Below are positions 37,177 to 44,732 of a stretch of 45,481 nucleotides of DNA, piece by piece (position 1 is the stretch's first letter; each line of letters opens with the position of its first letter). The stretch comes from Actinomycetes bacterium. GTDB lineage: Bacteria > Actinomycetota > Actinomycetes > Actinomycetales > Dermatophilaceae. Location of the stretch: the NCBI GenBank assembly GCA_029552065.1, contig JAKPEG010000132.1, positions 1-45,481 on the forward strand. Direction: 5' to 3'. The translations under genes and the position numbers were made by a program. The notes under the pieces are model-generated. The model was not told the origin of the DNA. It did no database searches and saw only the letters and a program-made list of their open reading frames with translations.

Positions 37177-37574
37177 GAGGCAGCCAGCTCCGGGAGCCAT
37201 TCGCAGGATTCCGCCGCCACCTCATAGGCACCCGAGTCATCGACGAAGATCATGAAGTGCCGGATCTTCCACAGACTCACCTGATCTCGGGGCGTGGAGG
37301 CGAGCAGCTCGGCAACCCATTCGGACGACTCGACCTCGACCAGGGTGTCGTAGGCGTCCTCGATGTGCCATGCGGTGCAGTGGCTCTCGGCGCGGAACCG
37401 GTAGGCACGGACTCGATCGAACCGGAGACCGCCGACGAACATGTGCCCTTCCCGCTCATAGGTGCACCGGAGCTCCGCGGATCCACCGGGGTGGGTGAAC
37501 AGGGCATCCTCGGTGTAGGCCGACACTCCCGAAGAGAGCGGCCCTATCACGCGCTTGACTTCGACCTCGGTCAT
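37173..37574 (-). CDS. Candidate immunity protein for the upstream toxin
   Basis: This 133-residue cytosolic protein has no signal and no recognised family. The C terminus contains LWKIRHFMIFVDDSGAYEVA followed by AESCEWLPEL, a pattern seen in small proteins that follow polymorphic toxins in actinobacteria. Its ATG overlaps the toxin stop (ATGA) and its stop overlaps the KptA start, so it is locked into one transcript with both. The assignment as immunity is by position. Confidence 0.55.
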   Translation of the reverse strand: MTEVEVKRVIGPLSSGVSAYTEDALFTHPGGSAELRCTYEREGHMFVGGLRFDRVRAYRFRAESHCTAWHIEDAYDTLVEVESSEWVAELLASTPRDQVSLWKIRHFMIFVDDSGAYEVAAESCEWLPELAAS

Positions 37575-38872
37575 GGCAGATCAGTCCCTCCGCTGGTGAG
37601 TCCGTTGCGCGCCAACTGCGCGGTGAGCCGAGCCTCGAAACCGGGCTGCCCCGTTCGATCAACAACGTGCCACGCCCAGCGAGGCACGCCGGCGCGAATC
37701 AAAGCCTGTGAAGACCGAGTATTCAGGATGAGCGTGTTCCCGTCGCGCACGATGACATCGATCGGGACGTCCTTCGGAGTCAAGACACCCGACCGCAAGT
37801 CTCCGGCGACATCATCGACAGTGCGACCGGCGAAGTTCCCGCCCTTGCTGAACGTCTCGCTGAGGGACGTCTGTGCGAACTTGGCTGCCTCGATGTCCAC
37901 GGTGCAGGACGTGACTTGGTCGAGTGGCGTGAGCCGCTTCGCCGCGCTGGAAGTTGCCTGTTCGGCGACGAGGGCGGTTTCGGTTTCGGCGAGGAGGCGG
38001 GTGAGGGGTCGGTTGGCGAGTTTGGTGGCCAGCTTGCTGGCGAGGCCGGCGGCGAGGCCTTCGATGCCGAAGCCGGGGATGACCAGGGTGCCCGCGAACG
38101 AGCCGATGCCGTGGATGCCGCTGTGCGGGTTGATGCCGTGGTCCTTCTCCCACCGGTCCATCGCCCGGTCCAGGAGCGTCTTCACCGTCCGGTTCGTGCC
38201 GCCGGCAGTGCCCAACTCGAACAAGCCCCGCACCGCACCAGCCGCGAACTCGCGCTTCACCCCGGTGTCACCAGGCACGGCCAACCCGGCCAGGGTCGGG
38301 GCGGCGGTGTCCCACCAATGCGCAGCCTGCGGGGCCTTCGTCTGCGCGGCCACCAACGCTCCGATCGCGGCCCGCGCGGCAGCGTCCGTGCTCGCCCACG
38401 CCGCCTCCAGTTTCGCTACTGCGTCGGCGCGCAGCCCGGAACCACCCGCGGAGAACACCAGCGTCGTGGACCCCTGCACGGGCGGACTGAAGCTGGCCCC
38501 GTCCAAGAACCGTTGCATCTCATACCGGCTCGCGGCCTCGATCCCCGCCTCCCACCAGCCACGGGCGATCCCCGCGTCGGTCTTCGCCGCCGCCAACTCA
38601 CCGGCATACAACCTGAACGCACCAGCGGCACTGTCGAACGCGCGAGTCGCGTCCACGAAACCTTCCCGCCGACCGCCCAGCGCCGCCCAGAACGCCTCGT
38701 ATGCCGGCCCCGTCCACACCGGGTCGATCCGCGACAACGCCGTCGCAGCGTCCGCAGTCACCTCCGCGAACTGGGCAAGCGTGCCCGCCAAACCCCGAAC
38801 CGCCTCCGGGTCCCCGGGAACAAGCCGGTCCACCCCCCACCCGCAGGACAACGCATTCACCGCCGAGGTCAT
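37571..38872 (-). CDS. WXG-like polymorphic toxin, probably type VII secreted
   Basis: This 433-residue protein has an N-terminal helical region (about 1-110) including IDPVWTGPAYEAFWAAL (WxG-like turn), typical of actinobacterial proteins exported by type VII systems; no signal peptide. A helical/Gly-Ala middle (residues about 110-330) includes GIGSFAGTLVIPGFGIEG. The C-terminal 95 or so residues form a compact putative toxin domain with VPIDVIVRDGNTLILNTRSS, QALIRAGVPRWAWHVVDRTG and LTAQLARNGLTSGGTDLP. I do not recognise the nuclease family with certainty. ATG 38872 has GGGAGG about 11 bases upstream; GTG 38884 is rejected. First gene of the operon with the candidate immunity gene and KptA. 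Confidence 0.72.
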   Translation of the reverse strand: MTSAVNALSCGWGVDRLVPGDPEAVRGLAGTLAQFAEVTADAATALSRIDPVWTGPAYEAFWAALGGRREGFVDATRAFDSAAGAFRLYAGELAAAKTDAGIARGWWEAGIEAASRYEMQRFLDGASFSPPVQGSTTLVFSAGGSGLRADAVAKLEAAWASTDAAARAAIGALVAAQTKAPQAAHWWDTAAPTLAGLAVPGDTGVKREFAAGAVRGLFELGTAGGTNRTVKTLLDRAMDRWEKDHGINPHSGIHGIGSFAGTLVIPGFGIEGLAAGLASKLATKLANRPLTRLLAETETALVAEQATSSAAKRLTPLDQVTSCTVDIEAAKFAQTSLSETFSKGGNFAGRTVDDVAGDLRSGVLTPKDVPIDVIVRDGNTLILNTRSSQALIRAGVPRWAWHVVDRTGQPGFEARLTAQLARNGLTSGGTDLP

Positions 38873-39207
38873 CGGCCCACCCACCTCCCGACCCAGTCAC
38901 CGGCAGGGCCGGGCCCGGCGATCAACCCACCGGACCCCACGTGCACAGTTCGGGCCCCCTCACCCATGTCAGCCCCTCCCTGTCGGCCGTCACCGCCCCC
39001 AGACTAGGCAGACCGACCGGGGGCCCACCCCAAACATCCACAAGCCTGTGGATAACCCCACCTCTGGGTCGACACCCAGCGGGACGAGCCCGGTGTGGAC
39101 CTCCAGATGTGAGGATCGCTCCATGTCGCGATCGGCACGGAGTCCCCGCATCGGTACGAGGACTGCTCGCGCTCGCGAACTCCGGTTCTCCGTGCTCGAC
39201 TGCCGAT
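38873..39207. other. Promoter side of the toxin operon and non-coding sequence
   Basis: This stretch should contain the promoter of the toxin operon. It has a small hairpin ATCCACA/TGTGGAT (39036-39042, 39047-39053), whose right arm forms TGTGGATAA, an exact DnaA-box sequence. Only one such box is seen and there is no dnaA/dnaN context, so an origin is not supported. No gene is recognised. Confidence 0.5.
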
Positions 39208-39360
39208 GTGCCCGACACCAAACAGACCAAGTCGATTGGCGAGCACCACGTCTGTTCCATGCTCGCGCGATGGGCCTGGGCACCTGCCCTGACGCGCGAC
39301 GGCCTCGCGCGAACCGACATCCTCGCAGTCTTCACGCGCGGCGAATCGCCCCATGATCGA
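39208..39360 (+). pseudogene. N-terminal fragment of a small nuclease-like/hypothetical protein
   Basis: From GTG 39208 the frame reads VPDTKQTKSIGEHHVCSMLA and continues WAPALTRDGLARTDILAV, resembling the opening of a family of small actinobacterial proteins of PD-(D/E)xK type (IGE helix, then TD with metal Asp). The expected second half with E-x-K is missing: after TDILAV the sequence loses any pattern and runs in frame into a Doc fragment. Identification is tentative. Confidence 0.4.
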
Positions 39361-39411
39361 TGCGAGGACCGACAGTCCTCACAAGCTCGGTGTCAACCAA
39401 ACCCCGGGCGG

Positions 39412-39531
39412 ACCCAACTGCTGCATGTCGCCGAGCGGACCCTCGGCCCAGAGGTGCTCGTGCGCGACCACCGGTTGCTGGAGTCGGCGTTGGCACGCCC
39501 GCAGGCGACCGCATTCGGGGCTGACGCCTAG
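39412..39531 (+). pseudogene. N-terminal fragment of a Doc (death-on-curing) Fic-fold toxin
   Basis: The frame reads LLHVAERTLGPEVLVRDHRL and LESALARPQATAFGADA, then stops at TAG where Doc proteins continue with Tyr and the catalytic HALxDGNKR region. It covers only about the first 40 residues, without the catalytic motif, so it must be inactive. No Phd antitoxin gene is visible before it. Confidence 0.6.
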
Positions 39532-39580
39532 GAAAGCCTCGAAGCGAAGGCCTCGAACCACATCTTGCCCGGTCTGGATA

Positions 39581-39650
39581 GCGGTCGAGCAATGGCATTC
39601 CCTGTGTTCGGCCGCGCTTACTGGAACAGACGGAGGCGCACCAGCCGGGA
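39581..39650. repeat. Dispersed palindromic repeat, partial copy R4
   Basis: Only the right half of the element is present (GAGCAATGGCATTCCCTGTG, then TTCGGCCGCGC), nearly identical to R3 at 33500-33567. The right arm lies about 53 bases after the stop of the PKD gene at 39651. The left arm is missing; the Doc fragment and a short unassigned stretch adjoin instead. Confidence 0.65.
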
Positions 39651-40502
39651 TCAGCCGACCAGCACGGCCCGGGCTGTCTTCACCGTCACCGGGGTGTCGG
39701 GACCAGTCACGGTGACCTCCTGCGGGATCGGCGTCCAGGCTCCGCCGTCGACCCGGAAGTCCGCACTCCAGATCACCTCGACATGCGTCGGGTAGACGCC
39801 GGCCTTGGAGTAGCTGTGGGTCACCCGACCCGTGGGATAGATCCCACCCAGGTCGGTCGTCGGACCCTCGGATGCGCCGTCGCCGAACCGATAGACCACC
39901 CCCACCACGCGCGGCCGGATATCCACCCGATGGCCCAGCATCCGCGCTGGATCGACGGCATCGACCTCACCCGGCTCAAAGCCGTCGCTCGACCACGAGA
40001 CCCGGAAGTAGGTCTTCAACCCCACCAGGGTCACATCGCCCTTGGGTTGCGTCGATATCGAGCCCTTCGCCCAAGGGGTCAGGTGGAACGCTTCCAGGAT
40101 CATTGCGTAGGTCAGCTGCGGTGCCGCCGACGCCGGCGGGAAGCAGGTATCGCCCACGCGAACCCAGGCTTCTGCTCGGCCATCATCGTGCACCACCCGG
40201 CGCGCGACGTCGTGCAGCGGACCAGGACCGATCCCAATGCAGGCTAGGAGTGCCCCGCGACACGAGGCACCCGCAGCCGCTCCGGCGCATGCGATCTCGA
40301 AGTGGTACTCGTACCGGTCGCCTGAGGTCGGGCCACCGGCGGGGGCACCGGGGAGGTTCCGAACATCGGAGTCCCCGAGGTGCGTGACGGTTCCATCTGG
40401 TGTCCCGCAAACGCTAAAGCGACAACGCGCGACGGCAACACCGGAGCCACCGCCCAGGACTGCCGCCGTCGCGAGCACCAGCACCACCGCCCACCGCCTC
40501 AT
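39651..40502 (-). CDS. Secreted PKD-domain protein (cassette B)
   Basis: This 283-residue exported protein has a signal peptide MRRWAVVLVLATAAVLGGGS, a Cys-rich start of the mature part, RYEYHFEIACAGAAAGASCR, and a C-terminal PKD-like domain with VYRFGDGASEGPTT, HSYSKAGVYPTHVEVIWSAD and FRVDGGAWTPIP, ending TARAVLVG. It is a full-length paralogue of the product of 31129-31992 (strongly similar from about residue 50). ATG 40502 overlaps the DUF6318 stop; a longer in-frame reading upstream crosses that gene and is rejected. Function unknown. Confidence 0.8.
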   Translation of the reverse strand: MRRWAVVLVLATAAVLGGGSGVAVARCRFSVCGTPDGTVTHLGDSDVRNLPGAPAGGPTSGDRYEYHFEIACAGAAAGASCRGALLACIGIGPGPLHDVARRVVHDDGRAEAWVRVGDTCFPPASAAPQLTYAMILEAFHLTPWAKGSISTQPKGDVTLVGLKTYFRVSWSSDGFEPGEVDAVDPARMLGHRVDIRPRVVGVVYRFGDGASEGPTTDLGGIYPTGRVTHSYSKAGVYPTHVEVIWSADFRVDGGAWTPIPQEVTVTGPDTPVTVKTARAVLVG

Positions 40503-41092
40503 GTGGAGTCCTTCACCTCCCTGATAAGGCCGACCAGCCAACCATCGGCCCCTCGTTCGAGAGCGAACTCCAGCCGACCATCCGCTTGCCCGACCTTCTC
40601 GACGACCTTGCCCTCGCGATCCAGCACTGATCGCGGCTCCTGGCGATACCGCACGAGCACGCGCATTACCCCTTCGGTCGTGAGTGCGACAACGCTGAGT
40701 GCCGTCGCCGGGGGGCCTGAGTAGTGCTGCCCATCGCGTACCAACTCGGCGGCGGTTTGCTCGTAGGCGGCGCATGACTTCGACGTCGGGAGGCAGAGTC
40801 GCGAGACGACCGGGCTGGCGGGCGTCGTCCACGAGTAGCTGAGCTGCTGGAGCCAATAGGACACAAACGCCTCGGCCCCGGCCACGTCATGGGCCCGAGC
40901 AGCGGCCGGGACGTCGGTCGGGTAGGGAGCCATCGTCGTCGGGCTGGCCGAGGTAACATCGGTCGACCCGGTCGCCGCGGTCGCGGACGTCGTGGCACCC
41001 GTGGTCGTTGGCGAGGTCACCGGCGACCCGGCCGGCGTGCAGGCGACCACCGCAACAGCCGCGCACCCGACGACAACCCACCACCGGACCAC
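40499..41092 (-). CDS. DUF6318-family lipoprotein (cassette B)
   Basis: This 197-residue protein starts from GTG 41092 with MVRWWVVVGCAAVAVVAC, a short signal with a VVAC lipobox, then a Thr/Ser-rich linker and the DUF6318 domain: YPTDVPAAARAHDVAGAEAF, a WLQQLSYSWTTP segment and KSCAAYE. It is the paralogue of the protein at 31989-32612. The two-gene order and the ATGA overlap with the PKD gene are identical in both cassettes. It lies 247 bases downstream of hsdR on the same strand. Confidence 0.76.
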   Translation of the reverse strand: MVRWWVVVGCAAVAVVACTPAGSPVTSPTTTGATTSATAATGSTDVTSASPTTMAPYPTDVPAAARAHDVAGAEAFVSYWLQQLSYSWTTPASPVVSRLCLPTSKSCAAYEQTAAELVRDGQHYSGPPATALSVVALTTEGVMRVLVRYRQEPRSVLDREGKVVEKVGQADGRLEFALERGADGWLVGLIREVKDST

Positions 41093-41124
41093 GACCCACC
41101 GCCTTCCCCTGCGCCGGCGTCCAA

Positions 41125-41141
41125 CCCGACGAGTCTGACAC
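41125..41141 (-). promoter_or_regulatory. Conserved promoter-like block upstream of cassette B
   Basis: Identical 17-base block to the one at 32638-32654 (GTGTCAGACTCGTCGGG on the minus strand), at a similar distance from the DUF6318 start. Likely promoter of the two-gene cassette, independent of hsdR. Confidence 0.45.
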
Positions 41142-41339
41142 GGACCGGCAGATCCCGCGCGACGTCATCCACAGGCCCCGGCCAGCACACCCGCCGGGTG
41201 CACGCGCCTCACCCAGACCCACGCGAACGCGCGGCCGCGGCGACCATCCACCCACCGGGCACCCGCAGCTGCCCGACCAGTTCCGGCGGCGAGACCACCT
41301 CGAAGGGCACCCTCACCATGACCCGGTATGCCGCGAGGG

Positions 41340-44300
41340 TCACCCGGCCGCTGCGACCGCCACCGCATGTGACCGCACCTGATCCAAGACCACGACCAAG
41401 CGATCGACGTCGTGGTCTTCGAACAAGAAGTCAGGCCCGGTCGGCGCGTGATCGGTGAACGGCGCCTCGTAGAGCCGGCGAGCCTCCATCACGCCGTTGG
41501 CGGTGAGGTATTCGACGATGAGCCCAACGAAGTGGATCTCTGGGGCCTTGAACCGGGAGTCGACGAGGAACTCGGAAAACGCCTCCGTCGCGGCCTCACG
41601 ATCCAGCCCGACGAGAGAGCGGATGAACAGGCCCAAACCCTGCGACTGCTCGCTGGCCCGCGCGATGTCCTCGGGCCCGCCAGCGCCCGACGCCACGAGC
41701 ATCGCCTCGAGCGCAGACAGGTCTGTCGAGGTCAGCTGCTTGTTCCGGCGCAGCTTCTGCAGGGCCACGTCGTCTTCGTGGTCCTTGAGATAGGCCCGGG
41801 CCTTGGCCTTGAACCGCTCCCAGTTGGTGCCGACCGCGATGCCCGGAAGGTGGACGATCGACCCGTCGCCGATCTCGTCCTCGAAGTTCGTGTAGACGAC
41901 GGCCCGTTTGGTCTTCTCGATGAACCGGACCAGGCCGCGAATCCGCCGCCGCGCCAGCTCCAGCATGGGCAGCGTGACGTCGACCCACCACTCGTCCTCG
42001 CTCACGTCGGCTAGCAGGGCCTGTTGTGCGGCGATGGCCGGGATGGATGTCTGATCCAACAATGTGGAGGCGATCTGCTGGATCTGCTGGCGCGACCGAT
42101 CCGCGGTCAACTCGTCGCCGTCGAGCTTGGCGAGCTGTGTCCTGAGGATGAGCAGATCGAATCGCTTGGCCTCCTCGTCGTCGTCGCGCACCGCCGAAGG
42201 CAAGCCGGCCAGATGCGCGGCGACGTCTCCCGCCTCCTGCGCCGAGAGCGAGGTCCACGGCTCCCACGCGGCATACCTCTGCACCCACTCGCGGTGGGGG
42301 CGCACGACGAAGTTGTCGAGGTTCATCCCCGCAACGACCTCGTGGAGGTGCTCGGCCGTCTCCGTGCGCAACACATCGACCTCGCCACCGAGGTCCGCGT
42401 GGTCGAGGGCGGCGATCAGCCCCAGGCGAGCCTCGAACAACCGTTGCGCGAGCGACTTCTGCAGCGACCCTTCGGAGCCGGCGCCGGGCTGGTTGAAGTA
42501 CTCGAGGTTCATGCAGAAGTCGAAGACGTAGAAGTTGGCCTTGTCCTCGCCCGGGCCGTAGAGGTCGGGACACAGGCGGGTCCCCCGGCCGATCATCTGC
42601 CAGAACTTCGACACCGACCGGACGAGCTTGAAGAAGACGAGGTTGACGACCTCGGGGATGTCGATGCCGGTGTCGAGCATGTCGACGCTGATCGCGATGT
42701 GCGGCGCCTTGTCCTTGACCGAGAAGTCGTCGATGAGGCTCTGGGCGTAGTCGGTCTTGTAGGTCACCACCCGCGCGAAGCGCCCGCCGAACTCCGGGTA
42801 TGCCACGTCGAAGCGCTCGCGGATGAACTCGGCGTGCGCGTTGTTCTTCGCGAAGATGATGGTCTTGCCGAGGCGATCACCACCCGCGACCCGGTGTCCG
42901 GCCGTCATGAGGTGCGCGAGCACCTTGTCGACGGTGTCGGCGTTGAAGAGCCACTTGTTGAGCTCCTCGGGGTTGACGTCGGTCGGCGACTGGCCGTCCT
43001 CGCCCCAGTCGAGGGAGTCCCACTCGTCCTTCTCCGCGTCGGAGAGTTGGTCGTAATGGATGCCGACGCGCAGGAACTTCAACGGCACCGACACCGGCAC
43101 AGGCGGGACGAGATAGCCCTCCGCCACCGCCTCGTCGAGGCTGTAGGCGTCGGTGGGGACGCCGGCTTCGAGGTTGAACAGGGCGTAGGTGTTGTGGTCG
43201 ATCTCGTCCTTCGGCGTCGCGGTCAGTCCGACGAGCATCCCGTCGAACCAGTCGAAGATCGCCTTGTACTTCGCGTAGACCGACCGGTGTGCCTCGTCGA
43301 TGACGATGAGGTCGAAGTAGCCCGGATCGAAGCGCCGTATGCCGGCCGAGTCGGTCGCGTTGATGAGCCCCATCATCGTCGGGTAGGTCGAGACGAAGAC
43401 CCGCCCGTCGGGGACCTTCTCGTCGACGAGGTTGATCGTCGTCGCCCAGGGCAGGTGGGTCTTGAATGCCGCGACTGCCTGGTTGACCAGCGCGACCCGG
43501 TCGGCGAGGAAGAGCACGCGCTTGACCCAGCCGCGTTTCATCAGCTGGTCGGTCAGGGCGATGACCGTGCGGGTCTTGCCCGAGCCGGTCGCCATGACCA
43601 GCAAGGCCTCGCGCCGCTTGGCCTCGAACGACTCACCGACCGCCCGGATGGCGCGGGTCTGGTAGTGCCGGCCGACGATGCCCTTGTCGATCGCCGCGCC
43701 TCGCAGGGGCAGCCGCGTCCGGCGTCGCTGGACCATCAGCTCCAGCTCGTCCTTGGTGAAGAAGCCGGCGACTCGCCGGGGCGGGTAGCCGGCGGCGTCG
43801 TCCCACAGCCACCGCTCGTGCCCGTTGGTGCAGAAGATCACCGGGCGACGGCCGGTCATCGACTCGAGGCAATCGGCATACAACTTGGCCTGTTGCTGCC
43901 CGACGAGCGCTTCGCGCATCGTCCGCTTGGCCTCGACCACGGCGAGCGGCAGGCCGTCGTCGCCCCAGAGCACGTAGTCGACGAAACCGTCGCCGCTGCC
44001 GAACGGCATACCGGTGACGGGGAGTTCGCGGTCACGCGCCTGGTCGAGGGGCCACCCGGCTTCGGCCAGGTCGAGGTCGATGAACTGGCGCCGGGTCTCG
44101 GCTTCGCTGACGTCGAGGGTGAGCGCCTTGGGCGCCTTGGCGGCTTGCGCGGCAGCCACGGCCGCTCGCGTCGCGTCGAGCTCGGCCTGCAAAGCGGCCG
44201 AGGTCGCCTTGGCTTCGGCGAGAGCGGCGTCCTTGGCCTCGAACATCGCCAGCAATTGCGTGAGTTCGCCGGCGGACAACGGGGGCTGGCTGCCGGTCTC

Positions 44301-44732
44301 GCCGGCGGACGGGATCAACGACGGGTCGTATGCCGCCGTCGTCGGCACCTGATCGGGCGACGCCGAATAGGTATATGCCGCCCACTTGAGCAGGTCGTGC
44401 AACTGCCGCAGCACGTCGAGCGCGGTCTGGGGGGTGATGGTCCGGCTCTCGTGCACGGCGACGTTGCCGACCTTGCGGATGGCGTCGGCCTTGGCCGCCA
44501 TCTCGGGACCCACCATTGCGCGGAAACCACTGTCGCCCAGACGCGCCGCCAGATCTGAGGAGTAGGGGAGGGCGAGGCGCTCCAGGTCGTAGATCCGCAC
44601 GACGACCTGCTCGACGACGCGGCGGGCATAGAAGGCGCAGGAGCGCGGGTCGGTGCGGCCGTAGGCCTCCGCCGTGATCGCGTCGGCTCGCGTCTGCCCC
44701 CACTCCGCGGGGACGAAGTCGAAGTTGGTCAT
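41340..44732 (-). CDS. hsdR: Type I restriction enzyme, endonuclease/translocase subunit
   Basis: This 1130-residue HsdR has an N-terminal DUF4145-like helical domain (about 1-120), a coiled coil (about 155-200), a PD-(D/E)xK nuclease with D252 in FVDYVLWGDDG and E267-K269 in AVVEAKR, then a superfamily 2 translocase with MATGSGKT (380-387), VIDEAHR (DEAH 479-482), LTATP, MLDTGIDIPEV and QMIGRGTR, and an EcoEI-like C-terminal domain. It cuts DNA after ATP-driven translocation in complex with HsdM and HsdS, which must lie beyond the right edge. ATG 44732 overlaps the stop of the AlbA_2 gene. All catalytic motifs look intact. Confidence 0.95.
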   Translation of the reverse strand: MTNFDFVPAEWGQTRADAITAEAYGRTDPRSCAFYARRVVEQVVVRIYDLERLALPYSSDLAARLGDSGFRAMVGPEMAAKADAIRKVGNVAVHESRTITPQTALDVLRQLHDLLKWAAYTYSASPDQVPTTAAYDPSLIPSAGETGSQPPLSAGELTQLLAMFEAKDAALAEAKATSAALQAELDATRAAVAAAQAAKAPKALTLDVSEAETRRQFIDLDLAEAGWPLDQARDRELPVTGMPFGSGDGFVDYVLWGDDGLPLAVVEAKRTMREALVGQQQAKLYADCLESMTGRRPVIFCTNGHERWLWDDAAGYPPRRVAGFFTKDELELMVQRRRTRLPLRGAAIDKGIVGRHYQTRAIRAVGESFEAKRREALLVMATGSGKTRTVIALTDQLMKRGWVKRVLFLADRVALVNQAVAAFKTHLPWATTINLVDEKVPDGRVFVSTYPTMMGLINATDSAGIRRFDPGYFDLIVIDEAHRSVYAKYKAIFDWFDGMLVGLTATPKDEIDHNTYALFNLEAGVPTDAYSLDEAVAEGYLVPPVPVSVPLKFLRVGIHYDQLSDAEKDEWDSLDWGEDGQSPTDVNPEELNKWLFNADTVDKVLAHLMTAGHRVAGGDRLGKTIIFAKNNAHAEFIRERFDVAYPEFGGRFARVVTYKTDYAQSLIDDFSVKDKAPHIAISVDMLDTGIDIPEVVNLVFFKLVRSVSKFWQMIGRGTRLCPDLYGPGEDKANFYVFDFCMNLEYFNQPGAGSEGSLQKSLAQRLFEARLGLIAALDHADLGGEVDVLRTETAEHLHEVVAGMNLDNFVVRPHREWVQRYAAWEPWTSLSAQEAGDVAAHLAGLPSAVRDDDEEAKRFDLLILRTQLAKLDGDELTADRSRQQIQQIASTLLDQTSIPAIAAQQALLADVSEDEWWVDVTLPMLELARRRIRGLVRFIEKTKRAVVYTNFEDEIGDGSIVHLPGIAVGTNWERFKAKARAYLKDHEDDVALQKLRRNKQLTSTDLSALEAMLVASGAGGPEDIARASEQSQGLGLFIRSLVGLDREAATEAFSEFLVDSRFKAPEIHFVGLIVEYLTANGVMEARRLYEAPFTDHAPTGPDFLFEDHDVDRLVVVLDQVRSHAVAVAAAG

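Noticed and set aside
39036..39055. Replication origin suggested by a perfect DnaA box
   Set aside because: A single TGTGGATAA with one inverted partner, in no dnaA/dnaN/parAB context, is expected by chance and also forms a plain small hairpin.
30803..39650. Integron attC sites for repeats R1-R4
   Set aside because: Palindromes behind same-oriented genes recall gene cassettes, but the GTTRRRY/RYYYAAC core sites are missing, the stems are too long and perfect, and no integron integrase is seen.
42024..44558. An 844-codon plus-strand frame opposite hsdR
   Set aside because: It is the GC-rich antisense of hsdR. The minus-strand frame carries all nuclease and helicase motifs and the plus-strand product resembles no family.
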